From: Actinoplanes sandaracinus
GTDB lineage: Bacteria; Actinomycetota; Actinomycetes; Mycobacteriales; Micromonosporaceae
Direction: 5' to 3'
NCBI RefSeq assembly: GCF_030009775.1
Contig: NZ_JASCTH010000048.1
Span: 1-42,796, forward strand
Length of the DNA stretch: 42,796 bases
In this document: piece by piece, positions 32,261 through 39,802 of the stretch
Numbering within the stretch: position 1 is the first letter of the stretch
Layout of the letters: every line of letters begins with the position of its first letter
The notes under the pieces: generated by a model
Seen by the model: the letters and a program-made list of their open reading frames with translations, nothing else
What the model was told of the DNA's origin: nothing
The model's database searches: none
Made by a program: the position numbers and the translations under genes

Positions 32261-33559
32261 ATGGTCGATCACTTGCCGGGTCGGATCGCCCGGAGCGCCC
32301 TCGCCCCCATCCTGCTGGCCGGCGCGCTCGGCGTGCCCGGCACCGGCCCGGCCACGGCCGCCGCGCCCGCCGTCCGCGCCGAGATGCTGCCCGTCCCCGT
32401 CGCCGGCCCGGACCGGCGGATGTCCGTACGGGCGGTCGACGTTTCGCCGCTCGGCGTCGTGGCCGGCAACGCCCTGGAGACCAGCACCGCCCCGGACGGC
32501 TCCACCTCGTACGTCGAGCGGCCACAGCGCTGGGCGTACGCCGGCCCGGCGGGCTGGCTGCGCCAACCGCTCGCCCTGCCCTCCGGCGCGACGTCCGGCA
32601 GCGTGGACGGGCTCACCGACCTGGGCGAAGCCGCCGGATCCGTGTCGCTGGGCGGTTCCCGCGCGGTCCGCTGGTCGCTCGACGGCCGGTCCACCACCGT
32701 GCTCAGCGACAGCCCCAGCAACGTCACCGCGGTCGGCCCGAACGGCCCGTGGGGCGTCTCCACCTTCAACCCCCAGATCCCCATCCAGGGCGACGCCGAG
32801 TTGGTGACCCGCGACGGCACGCGCACACCGCTGCGCGGAACACCAGACCTCGACACCGGGACCAGCCGCTCGGTCGGCTCCGTGGGCGGTCCCGACACCG
32901 CGATCGTCTGGGTCGGCGAGGGGATCGGCCAGGGCCGCACCTCACGGCCGGTGCTGTGGCGGGCCGGCGCCACCCTCCGGTTCCCGGTCTTCTCCTCCTA
33001 CTTCCTCGGCGCCGCCTGCGTCTCCCGGGTCCACGCCGACGGAAGCGCCGTGTACAGCGGGTACTCCACCAGCGGTGGCCAGGTGGCCTGGGTGCTGGTG
33101 CGGCATGCCGGCGGCGTTCCCGGAACCGACGTCACCCTCCTGCGTGCCACCGGGTCCGATCAGCCCATCGCCGGCCTCACCTGTTCGCCGGGATCGGACG
33201 CCGATGTCTTCGCGTCCGACGGCGGCGTCGCCGGGTACCTGACCGACGACGGCCAGCGCGCCGCGTACTGGGACGCGGCCGGCACGCTGACCGTCGTCCC
33301 GCTGGAGGCCGGGGAACAGTCGGCGTCCGGCGTCGCCGTCGCCGACGGGGGCCGGATGGTGATCCTCGCCCGGCACGAGGACGGCAGCAGCCGCCTGTCG
33401 CTGTGGGACGACGGGGCCCGCACCCGGCTGTCCACCCCCCGAGGATGGGATGTGACCTCGATCGTCGAGCTCACCGACGCCGGCCTGCTGGTCGCCAACG
33501 TGCAGAACGCCGAGGGCGTCGTCCGCCCGGCGGCGTGGAACCTGGCCGGCCGCGCCTGA
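32261..33559 (+). CDS. secreted beta-propeller-like protein
   Basis: The protein is 432 residues from ATG 32261; AGAGG lies almost directly before it, so a slightly later start is possible. The signal peptide is RIARSALAPILLAGALGVPG with an ATAA-AP cleavage region. The mature part is built of 40-60-residue repeats ending in strands such as GSVDGLTDLGEAAGSVSLGG, DGSAVYSGYSTSGGQVAW and ASGVAVADGGRMVILARH. These are propeller-type repeats with cysteines in two of them. It should be an extracellular binding protein. It is architecturally like the protein at 26436-27437, but I see no direct sequence identity. Confidence 0.72.
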   Translation: MVDHLPGRIARSALAPILLAGALGVPGTGPATAAAPAVRAEMLPVPVAGPDRRMSVRAVDVSPLGVVAGNALETSTAPDGSTSYVERPQRWAYAGPAGWLRQPLALPSGATSGSVDGLTDLGEAAGSVSLGGSRAVRWSLDGRSTTVLSDSPSNVTAVGPNGPWGVSTFNPQIPIQGDAELVTRDGTRTPLRGTPDLDTGTSRSVGSVGGPDTAIVWVGEGIGQGRTSRPVLWRAGATLRFPVFSSYFLGAACVSRVHADGSAVYSGYSTSGGQVAWVLVRHAGGVPGTDVTLLRATGSDQPIAGLTCSPGSDADVFASDGGVAGYLTDDGQRAAYWDAAGTLTVVPLEAGEQSASGVAVADGGRMVILARHEDGSSRLSLWDDGARTRLSTPRGWDVTSIVELTDAGLLVANVQNAEGVVRPAAWNLAGRA

Positions 33560-33799
33560 CCGTCACCCTCCCCGCGGCGGCCTCCACGACCAGCACCTCC
33601 TCAGCGGCCGAGCCGGCGTGTAGCAGGGGCGGCACAGGCCGCTTGCCGACGCCGGCCCGCACAGGCATCTGCACCGCCGCCGATACGTCCGGCGATGTCG
33701 CGGCACGACATGCGGGCACCTTCGCGCCTTGACGCCGAAAATTTCGGGGCTGAGCTCCGGCACTTTCGCTGCCAATGCGGTGCTGGTGATCGACAGAGG

Positions 33800-33827
33800 T
33801 TGATATCTCGAAACTTGGGTGTAACAG
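33800..33827 (+). promoter_or_regulatory. possible sigma-70-type promoter of the LPMO gene
   Basis: TTGATA at 33800-33805 and TAACAG at 33822-33827 are separated by 16 bases. The elements are imperfect, but the region is AT-rich for this window, and the CebR-like operator follows directly downstream. Confidence 0.4.
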
Positions 33828-33832
33828 TGTTT

Positions 33833-33846
33833 CGGGAGCGCTCCCA
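33833..33846. promoter_or_regulatory. CebR-like operator (LacI family)
   Basis: CGGGAGCGCTCCCA differs by one base from the 14-bp actinobacterial CebR palindrome TGGGAGCGCTCCCA. It is placed 33 bp upstream of the LPMO start and 5 bp after the possible -10 element. In actinobacteria CebR represses cellulose-degradation genes and is released by cellobiose. Confidence 0.75.
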
Positions 33847-33879
33847 TCCTCGTGACAGCCGAACAACGGAGGACAAACC

Positions 33880-34560
33880 GTGCCCCCACACGAGTCCCAC
33901 CAACCTGGCCGGCGCCCCCGCTCGGCCCTCCACCGGCCCGTCCAGGTTCTCGTCGTCGCACTCGCGATGCTGGTCAGCATGCTGCCCTGGACCGGCGCCG
34001 CTCAGGCCCACGGCACCATCGTCAGTCCGCCGACCCGCGCCTACCAGTGCTGGCAGGCCTGGGGCAGCCAGCACATGAACCCCGCCATGCAGCAGCAGGA
34101 CCCGATGTGCTGGCAGGCGTTCCAGGCCAACCCCGACACCATGTGGAACTGGATGAGCGCGCTCCGCGACGGTCTCGGCGGCCAGTACCAGGCCCGTACC
34201 CCGGACGGGCAGCTGTGCAGCAACGGCCTCGCCCGGAACGACAGCCTGAACCGGCCCGGAGCCTGGAGGACGAGCAACATCGGCCGAAACTTCACGGTCC
34301 AGCTGTACGACCAGGCCAGTCACGGCGCCGACCACTTCCGGGTCTACGTCAGCAAACAGGGGTTCGACCCGAAGACTCAACGCCTGGGCTGGGGCAACCT
34401 CGACTTCATCACCCAGACCGGCAGGTACGCGCCGTCGCAGAACATCTCGTTCAACGTCTCGACCTCGGGATACACCGGGCATCACATCCTGTTCGTCATC
34501 TGGCAGGCCTCGCATCTGGACCAGGCCTACATGTGGTGCAGCGACGTGAACTTCACCTGA
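33880..34560 (+). CDS. AA10 lytic polysaccharide monooxygenase
   Basis: The protein is 226 residues from GTG 33880, preceded by GGAGGAC. The signal peptide ends AAQA-HGTIVSPPTRAYQCW, so the mature protein starts with His44, the N-terminal copper ligand of AA10 enzymes. The second histidine-brace ligand is most likely H148 in YDQASHGADHFRVYVSK. The C-terminal YMWCSDVNF supplies the aromatic axial residue. Cysteines in QCW, MCW, QLC and MWC form disulfides. These copper enzymes cleave crystalline cellulose or chitin oxidatively. The mature protein is a single domain with no carbohydrate-binding module. The CebR-like operator suggests cellulose. A strong hairpin follows. Confidence 0.93.
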   Translation: MPPHESHQPGRRPRSALHRPVQVLVVALAMLVSMLPWTGAAQAHGTIVSPPTRAYQCWQAWGSQHMNPAMQQQDPMCWQAFQANPDTMWNWMSALRDGLGGQYQARTPDGQLCSNGLARNDSLNRPGAWRTSNIGRNFTVQLYDQASHGADHFRVYVSKQGFDPKTQRLGWGNLDFITQTGRYAPSQNISFNVSTSGYTGHHILFVIWQASHLDQAYMWCSDVNFT

Positions 34561-34587
34561 TCGGCCACGACCAGCCGCGCGGCGGCT

Positions 34588-34623
34588 CTCCGGCCCAGGA
34601 CGCGACGCGCTCCTGGGCCGGAG
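34588..34623 (+). terminator. rho-independent-type hairpin after the LPMO gene
   Basis: CTCCGGCCCAGGA pairs perfectly with TCCTGGGCCGGAG (13 bp) around a 10-base loop, 27 bases after the LPMO stop. Confidence 0.8.
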
Positions 34624-34670
34624 GTCCGGCCCATCCCCCGGCCCCAGGACCGACGACGAGGTGGAGATCG

Positions 34671-35249
34671 ATGACGGACAGCCTCCCTGCCTGGTACCGC
34701 CACCGCTACGTGTGGGTGGCGACGATCCTGCTGGTGGTGACCGCCGGCGCCGTCGCGCTCGTCAAGGCCGACAACTCGAAGGCCGAGCCGGTGGACCTGC
34801 GGGGACAGATCATGAGCCGGATGCGCGGCACGCTCGAACAGTCCAGTCCCGAGCAGCACCAGCACGCCGGGCACAGTGCCCCGCCGGCCTCGGCCGCGAA
34901 GGGAACCGGGCCGTCGGTGATCTGCGGCGTCCACGTCTTCGGCCACGAGCCGGAGCAGGCCACCGCCCTCACCGACGTGCGAACGGTCTACGGCTTTCAC
35001 ATGTGTGGCGTGGCCGAGCCGAAACGTCCCTGGGACGTGGCGGTCAAGCTGGCCGGCCCGGTCATTCTGGACATGTCCACCGACCCGCCGGGCATCCAGG
35101 TGGTCGAGGCGACCGTCGACGTCAGGTTCGTCGACCGGCTGCGCGAGATGTTCCCGGACCGATACGCGCAACTGGCGCTCACGCAGGCGCTGACAGAGGC
35201 GGAGATGGCCGACCTACGCCGACGGTACGACGCCGCCGCCGGTCTCTGA
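34671..35249 (+). CDS. membrane-anchored protein of unknown function
   Basis: The protein is 192 residues from ATG 34671, with GGAGA upstream. Residues 1-12 are cytoplasmic, 13-32 form a single membrane helix (YVWVATILLVVTAGAVALVK), and the rest faces outward. A His-rich linker (SPEQHQHAGHSAP) precedes a domain with two cysteines (VICGVHVFGHEPEQATALTD, YGFHMCGVAEPKRPWDVAVK). No family recognised. The His cluster and two cysteines could bind metal, which would be notable beside a copper enzyme, but the LPMO terminator separates the two genes. Confidence 0.7.
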   Translation: MTDSLPAWYRHRYVWVATILLVVTAGAVALVKADNSKAEPVDLRGQIMSRMRGTLEQSSPEQHQHAGHSAPPASAAKGTGPSVICGVHVFGHEPEQATALTDVRTVYGFHMCGVAEPKRPWDVAVKLAGPVILDMSTDPPGIQVVEATVDVRFVDRLREMFPDRYAQLALTQALTEAEMADLRRRYDAAAGL

Positions 35250-35279
35250 GGCGACAGCGAGCACGGGGTGGCGGCGGTG

Positions 35280-35320
35280 CCGTAGGCGCGACGGCCGTCT
35301 CCACCGGACCGCGCCTACGG
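35280..35320. terminator. bidirectional hairpin between convergent genes
   Basis: CCGTAGGCGCG (35280-35290) and CGCGCCTACGG (35310-35320) are perfect complements with a 19-base centre. The hairpin lies between the stops of the membrane-anchored protein gene and the PepSY gene and can serve both. Confidence 0.7.
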
Positions 35321-35334
35321 TTTCACGGAGAGGG

Positions 35335-35697
35335 TCAGTCGTCCTCGCGATCGCCGCCGCCCAGAACGGCGCCGGTCACCGCGTCGACCTCCACCTCGTT
35401 CTCGTTGCCGCGCAGCGCGAACTTCATTTCCCAGATCGGCCCGCCGGCTTGCTCGTCGAGCTCGGCCTCGATCACTCGCGCGCCCGGGAACCTGCGGGTC
35501 ACGATGTCGGCCGCCTGGACGGCGTTGACCGGCCGCGGACCGAACCTCGCGTCCAGTTCCGGGTCGATCTCGATCTCGAATCCGGCTGAGGTGCTCCGCC
35601 GGTCCGTGGAGTCGTCGGCCATCGCCAACGCGGTACCCGCACTCAAGGGCACGGCAACGCCGACGACGGTGACCGCGACCAACAGACTTCTGCGCAT
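35335..35697 (-). CDS. secreted PepSY-domain protein
   Basis: The protein is 120 residues from ATG 35697-35695. The signal peptide is MRRSLLVAVTVVGVAVPLSA with GTALAMA as cleavage region. One PepSY domain follows: VNAVQAADIVTRRFPGARVI, AELDEQAGGPIWEMKF, NENEVEVDAVTGAVL. PepSY proteins are extracytoplasmic modulators, often found beside two-component systems or proteases. Here it is downstream of and co-directional with an OmpR-type regulator, 220 bp apart, with the cognate kinase divergent. It is likely a target of, or ligand-side partner in, that system. Confidence 0.88.
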   Translation of the reverse strand: MRRSLLVAVTVVGVAVPLSAGTALAMADDSTDRRSTSAGFEIEIDPELDARFGPRPVNAVQAADIVTRRFPGARVIEAELDEQAGGPIWEMKFALRGNENEVEVDAVTGAVLGGGDREDD

Positions 35698-35917
35698 CGA
35701 TTCCTCCGATTGCTGGGCCGCCGCTTCGCCGGGCCGTGGACGCCCCCGTGCGGCGGGTGACGTCGGGCAGTACGGGGGATCGGATCATTCAGACGAGGTC
35801 CCGGCGCAAGCCTGGCTGTTCCCTGGCTGATTCCTGGCTTTCGCGTCCGTCGGCCCGGTAGGCGGCCGGCTGTCCGCACCTCCGGTGTAAGGCGTCCGCC
35901 GGACGGCACACGCGGCG

Positions 35918-36613
35918 TCAGCGGCCCGGCGGACCCTGGACATCGCCGGCGGGCACGACCAGCCGGAACCCGATGCCGCGCCGGTTCTCGATCCATCGCG
36001 GATCGCCGAGCTTGCGCCGCAGCGTCGCGACGTGGAAGTCCAGGGTCTTGCCGCGACCGAAGAAGTTCGGCTCCCAGACCGTCTCCAGGATCCGGCGCCG
36101 CTCCACGACCGCCCCGGGGTCGGCCGCCAGCAGGGCCAGCAGGTGGTACTCCTTCGGCGTCAGCGCCAGCGGGACCCCGGACAGCATCGCCTGCCGGGTA
36201 CGGTCGTCGATCGTCAGCGGCCCGAGCGGGTTCTCCGGGGCCTGCGCCCGCGGTGCGGCCGCGCGAGTGCGGCGGCCGATGGCCCGCATCCGGGCGACCA
36301 GTTCCCGGGTGCTGAACGGTTTCGGCAGGTAGTCGTCAGCCCCGATCTCCAGCCCGAGGACACGGTCGGTCTCGTCGCCGCGGGCGGTCAGCATGATGAT
36401 CGGGACGTCGCTGACCTGCCGCAGCCGCCGGCACACGTCGATGCCGTCGATGTCGGGCAGGCCGAGGTCCAGCAGCACGAAGTCACCGAGCGGGGCTTTC
36501 AGCGCCGCCGCGCCGGTGCCCACCCGGTCCGTGGTGATGCCGTACCGGCTCAACCCGTCGGCGAGGGGCTCCGCGATCGACTCGTCGTCCTCCACCAGCA
36601 GAACCCGCACCAT
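35918..36613 (-). CDS. OmpR/PhoB-family response regulator
   Basis: The protein is 231 residues from ATG 36613-36611. The receiver domain spans residues 1-120: acidic pair E8/D9, phosphoacceptor D49 in LLDLGLPDIDG, T76 and K98 in YLPKPF. The winged helix follows, about residues 132-222 (GVPLALTPKEYHLLALLAAD, RGKTLDFHVATLRRKLGD, IENRRGIGFRLV). It activates or represses transcription when phosphorylated. The partner kinase is divergent (start at 36702). All conserved residues are present. Confidence 0.95.
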   Translation of the reverse strand: MVRVLLVEDDESIAEPLADGLSRYGITTDRVGTGAAALKAPLGDFVLLDLGLPDIDGIDVCRRLRQVSDVPIIMLTARGDETDRVLGLEIGADDYLPKPFSTRELVARMRAIGRRTRAAAPRAQAPENPLGPLTIDDRTRQAMLSGVPLALTPKEYHLLALLAADPGAVVERRRILETVWEPNFFGRGKTLDFHVATLRRKLGDPRWIENRRGIGFRLVVPAGDVQGPPGR

Positions 36614-36701
36614 GCCTCCTCGACCAGCGATATCCCCGCGGCAACAGATACGCGGCGAACCGTCTCCCGGTTGAACCCGGCCGGCCGGACCATCCGTACC
36701 G

Positions 36702-38039
36702 ATGCCTGTGATCCGCCGCCTGCTGTTGACGTATCTGTCGCTGACCCTGGTGGTCCTGGCCGGCCTGGCTCTGCCCTTCGGCTACGTCTACCAGCGCGGC
36801 GAACAACAACACGCGCTCGCCCAACTGGAACACGACGCGGAGACTCTGGCGGCGTTCATCGACACCGCCCTGCGCACCGCCCACGAGAACCAGATCGGCG
36901 CCCTGGTCCACGACGCCGCACAGCGGTGGACCGCCCGCATCGACCTGATCGACGCCGGCGGACGCCCGGTCATCACCACACGGACCGACGGCTCCGCCGC
37001 GCCGGACCTGAGCCGGGTGCTGGCCAGCCACACCCCGGTGATCAGCGGCATCGGCGACGGCCGGATGACGGTCGCCGTACCGATCCATCCGGGCCGGCCG
37101 TCGCAAGGCGCTCTGCAGGTCAGCGTGTCCAGCGCGCCGCTCACCGCCCGGATCCACCAGTTCCACCTGGTGCTCGCGGGTGTCAGCGTGGCCGTCCTGA
37201 TCTGCGGAGCACTCATCGCCCTGGCACTGGCCCGCTGGATCGGCCGGCCCGTACGGGAACTGGAACGCGCCACCCGCCGCCTCGCCGATGGAGCCACCAC
37301 CCCGGCGCCGGCCACCACCGGCCCGCCCGAGCTGCGCCGGCTGGCGGAAACCTTCAACGTCACAGCGGTACGGCTGCAGGAGCTCATCGCCGCGCAGCGC
37401 TCCTTCGTCGGACACGCCTCCCACCAGCTCAAAACACCGCTGACGGCACTACGACTACGGCTGGAGAACCTGGAACCGGACATCACCGCCGGCGGGGAAG
37501 CCAACCTGCGGGCGGCGCTACGCGAGGCCGACCGGCTCGCCACCCTGGTCGACACCCTGCTGGCCATGACCCGCAGCGAGCACCGGACGACGCCCTGCGA
37601 ACCCGTGACGATCAGCGCCACGGTCGCCGCCCGGGCCGCCGTCTGGGGACCGGTGGCCGAGGACCGCGGCGTCACCCTCACCACCACGGGACCCGGCGAC
37701 GTCACGGCCCAGGTCATCCCCGGCGCGCTGGAGCAGATCCTCGACAACCTGATCGCCAACGCCCTCGACGTGGCCCCGCCCGGCACCGCCGTCACCATCA
37801 CCTGGCACAGCGACGGCGCCACCGCGGAACTTCATGTCATTGACGCCGGGCCCGGGCTCAGCGACGAACACCGGGCGCAGGCACTGCGACCCTTCTGGCG
37901 CGCACCCGACGCACGTCAAGGCGGCACCGGACTTGGGCTCGCGCTGGTGGAGAAGCTCGCCGAAGCCGGCGGCGGGCGCTGCCGGCTCGACGGCGCCGAA
38001 CCCACCGGCATCGACGCCGTCGTCGCCCTGCGCACCTGA
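36702..38039 (+). CDS. sensor histidine kinase, partner of the OmpR-type regulator
   Basis: The protein is 445 residues from ATG 36702. Membrane helices lie at about residues 8-28 (LLTYLSLTLVVLAGLALPF) and 163-185 (LVLAGVSVAVLICGALIALA), enclosing an extracytoplasmic sensor domain of about 130 residues. A HAMP region follows (RWIGRPVRELERATRRLADG). The H-box has H241 in GHASHQLKTPLTALRLRLE. The ATPase domain has N-box DNLIANALD, G1 VIDAGPGLS and G2 GGTGLGLALV. It is complete and typical of PhoQ/BaeS-like kinases. Divergent transcription from the regulator with an 88-bp gap is unusual, as such pairs are more often in one operon. Confidence 0.93.
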   Translation: MPVIRRLLLTYLSLTLVVLAGLALPFGYVYQRGEQQHALAQLEHDAETLAAFIDTALRTAHENQIGALVHDAAQRWTARIDLIDAGGRPVITTRTDGSAAPDLSRVLASHTPVISGIGDGRMTVAVPIHPGRPSQGALQVSVSSAPLTARIHQFHLVLAGVSVAVLICGALIALALARWIGRPVRELERATRRLADGATTPAPATTGPPELRRLAETFNVTAVRLQELIAAQRSFVGHASHQLKTPLTALRLRLENLEPDITAGGEANLRAALREADRLATLVDTLLAMTRSEHRTTPCEPVTISATVAARAAVWGPVAEDRGVTLTTTGPGDVTAQVIPGALEQILDNLIANALDVAPPGTAVTITWHSDGATAELHVIDAGPGLSDEHRAQALRPFWRAPDARQGGTGLGLALVEKLAEAGGGRCRLDGAEPTGIDAVVALRT

Positions 38040-38155
38040 CGGCCGGCAACACATCGCCGCTGGAAGCTCGGAGCCGCCCGGCCCGGAACCCGGCGGCACT
38101 CCCCCGCACCCGGTGTGGACGCGTCCCGTGCCGTACCGTCGCCGCGGTTGGTTTC

Positions 38156-38935
38156 TCAGCCCGGTTGAGGCTCGCCGGCGCGCCGGCGGATCCGGCCGCG
38201 TGCGGCGCGCCGGTCCAGGCGCCGTTGTTCCTTGTCGGCCCATCTGGCGACCCGGCGGGGGTCGAGCCGTCCGCCGTGGCCGACGTGGAGCGCGCCGGGT
38301 TCGAGGTCGAGCATCGCTCGCAGGCTGGCGAGGTTGGCGATCGGGTCGTCGTGGAAGGGTGGGTTGGCCGGCCTGCCGGTGATGGATCCCATGAACGAGC
38401 TGGCGATCAGGTCGCCGGCGACCAGGTCTCCGTCGTCGGTGAGCACGGAGACCGATCCGGCGGTGTGGCCGGGCGTGGGCACGACGCGGGCGGCGACGCC
38501 GAGGTCGTCGAGTCGCCGCGCGCCGTCGAGGACGAGGTCCGGTTCGACCGGCTGGACGGTGGCGTGCAGGGCGGGCATCCGGCTGAGCAACGAACCGAAC
38601 GGGCCGGTGGGCAGGTACGGCTCCCGGACCCGGCCAGCCCGGTACGGCTCGAGGTCGGCACGGTGGGCGGCGATCGGGGCGCCGGTCAGCCGGCTGACCT
38701 GGGCCGCGGCGCCGAAGTGGTCGATGTGGGCGTGGGTGAGCACGATCAGCGCCAGGTCCGCGGGGTCGACGCCGTGGGCGGCGATCCCGTCGACGATCTT
38801 GCGGCCGCTGCCGGGGATGCCCGCGTCGACGAGGATCGGCCGGCGGCCCAGCAGCAGGTAGGCGTTGATGGAATGCCGGCCCGCGACCGGGATCGGCCGC
38901 ACACTGACCTGGCCGCGCCCGGCTCGGGCCCTCAT
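38156..38935 (-). CDS. metallo-beta-lactamase-fold hydrolase
   Basis: The protein is 259 residues from ATG 38935-38933, behind GGAG and overlapping the stop of a short upstream reading frame by ATGA. The MBL metal motifs are complete: THAHIDHFG (HxHxDH), TPGHTAGSV (third His), GDLIAS (bridging Asp) and GHGG (last His). It has the glyoxalase II/lactonase-like layout and hydrolyses an ester, thioester or lactone of unknown nature. It is controlled by the adjacent TetR regulator to judge from the matching operator just upstream at 39034-39049. Confidence 0.92.
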   Translation of the reverse strand: MRARAGRGQVSVRPIPVAGRHSINAYLLLGRRPILVDAGIPGSGRKIVDGIAAHGVDPADLALIVLTHAHIDHFGAAAQVSRLTGAPIAAHRADLEPYRAGRVREPYLPTGPFGSLLSRMPALHATVQPVEPDLVLDGARRLDDLGVAARVVPTPGHTAGSVSVLTDDGDLVAGDLIASSFMGSITGRPANPPFHDDPIANLASLRAMLDLEPGALHVGHGGRLDPRRVARWADKEQRRLDRRAARGRIRRRAGEPQPG

Positions 38936-39015
38936 CGTGCGACTCCGATGGCCACGGCGGCGTTCGATGCCGTCCCGGCTGCGGTGACCGCCGGGGCGGC
39001 CGGTGTCGATGACAT
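38932..39015 (-). CDS. 27-codon leader reading frame translationally coupled to the hydrolase
   Basis: ATG 39015-39013 is preceded by AGGAGG (39026-39021) at ideal spacing, the strongest ribosome site in this unit. It encodes MSSTPAAPAVTAAGTASNAA followed by VAIGVAR and stops at TGA 38934-38932, overlapping the ATG of the hydrolase (ATGA). The peptide is Ala/Thr-rich and has no known function. The arrangement suggests that ribosomes load here and restart at the hydrolase gene. It may alternatively be the degenerated 5' end of a once longer gene. Confidence 0.6.
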   Translation of the reverse strand: MSSTPAAPAVTAAGTASNAAVAIGVAR

Positions 39016-39033
39016 GTCATCCTCCTGAAAGAT

Positions 39034-39049
39034 TTGACTGATCGGTCAA
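39034..39049. promoter_or_regulatory. TetR operator upstream of the leader/hydrolase unit
   Basis: TTGACTGATCGGTCAA has TTGAC and GTCAA arms around a six-base centre. It is nearly identical to the two sites upstream of the tetR-type gene (39695-39710 and 39724-39739), and it lies just upstream of the leader ribosome site. Confidence 0.8.
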
Positions 39050-39089
39050 CTCTGGTGGCAGGCAAAAGCAGGCGCCTTCTGAGCGATCC

Positions 39090-39683
39090 TCAGCGAGACG
39101 CCCGCAGCAGCAGACGGATGTCGGATCTGGCGAGCAGGACGAGGCCCGGATCATCGTGGGCCTTGGCCAGCAGCGCCAAGCCCTGCATCAGGGCCAGCAC
39201 CCGGGTCGCGGCCTCGCCGGGGTCCACGTCCGCCGGCACGTCACCGCGCCCTTTCGCCTCACTGATCGCCGTGGAGAAATAGCCCATCCAGCCGCTCAGG
39301 ACCCGACCGGCCTGGGCCCGAGCCTCGCCGCCGTGCGCGGCGACCTCGGACGCCAGGGTGCCGAGCGGACAGCCCGGCGTGACGCCGAACCGCTCGCGCA
39401 TCAGCGTCAGCATCCGCACGAAGCTCTCCACGAACCGGTCGATGCGGTCCAACGGGGCCACGTCGTCGGCGAAGGACTCCTCCAGCACCGCCCGCATCAT
39501 GTCCCAGTTGTGCTCCAGGACCGCCCCGCCCAGCGCTTCCTTGGACGGGAAGAAGTGATAGAGGCTGCCCTTGTGCACACCGGCGGCACGGCAGACGTCC
39601 TCGGTGCTGACCTCCGCCAGCGAGGCGCCGTGAACGAGATCGCGCGCCACCGCGAGGATGCGCTCCCGAGTGTCCCGTGCCAT
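39090..39683 (-). CDS. TetR-family transcriptional regulator
   Basis: The protein is 197 residues from ATG 39683-39681 with GGAGGTCCG upstream; a start at 39770 would place both operators inside the coding region. Residues 1-50 form the helix-turn-helix (TRERILAVARDLVHGASLAE, VCRAAGVHKGSLYHFFPSKE). The C-terminal ligand domain is of the common YcdC/AcrR type (GCPLGTLASEVAAHG). It most probably represses itself and the hydrolase unit, as matching operators precede both, and releases them on binding a small ligand that the hydrolase may destroy. Confidence 0.93.
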   Translation of the reverse strand: MARDTRERILAVARDLVHGASLAEVSTEDVCRAAGVHKGSLYHFFPSKEALGGAVLEHNWDMMRAVLEESFADDVAPLDRIDRFVESFVRMLTLMRERFGVTPGCPLGTLASEVAAHGGEARAQAGRVLSGWMGYFSTAISEAKGRGDVPADVDPGEAATRVLALMQGLALLAKAHDDPGLVLLARSDIRLLLRASR

Positions 39684-39694
39684 CGGACCTCCAG

Positions 39695-39710
39695 TTGACT
39701 GTGCGGTCAA
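39695..39710. promoter_or_regulatory. TetR operator, autoregulatory site 1
   Basis: TTGACTGTGCGGTCAA, 11 bp upstream of the regulator ATG. It shares TTGACYG-NN-CGGTCAA with the other two sites. Confidence 0.8.
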
Positions 39711-39723
39711 ATCTACGCACTGA

Positions 39724-39739
39724 TTGACCGCTCGGTCAA
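39724..39739. promoter_or_regulatory. TetR operator, autoregulatory site 2
   Basis: TTGACCGCTCGGTCAA, 13 bp beyond site 1, with the same arms and the most symmetric centre of the three. Confidence 0.8.
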
Positions 39740-39802
39740 CTCGGTGATCGTGAGTATCACTGTCCCCCACGTGTGTCGCGCCCTGACAGTCAGCACCCAG
39801 CT

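Larger units (their letters stand above)
33560..33879. other. 320-bp intergenic region upstream of the LPMO gene
   Basis: The left half holds no supported gene. The right half contains a possible promoter and a LacI-family operator, listed separately. Minus-strand open frames across it are shadows. Confidence 0.5.

Noticed and set aside
33601..34515. Minus-strand 304-codon frame opposite the LPMO gene.
   Set aside because: It is antisense to a clear AA10 enzyme with a signal peptide and copper ligands; its composition is that of a shadow.
36032..37843. A 603-codon plus-strand frame through the regulator and kinase genes.
   Set aside because: It is Arg/Pro/His-rich and overlaps two complete, well-recognised two-component genes in other frames.
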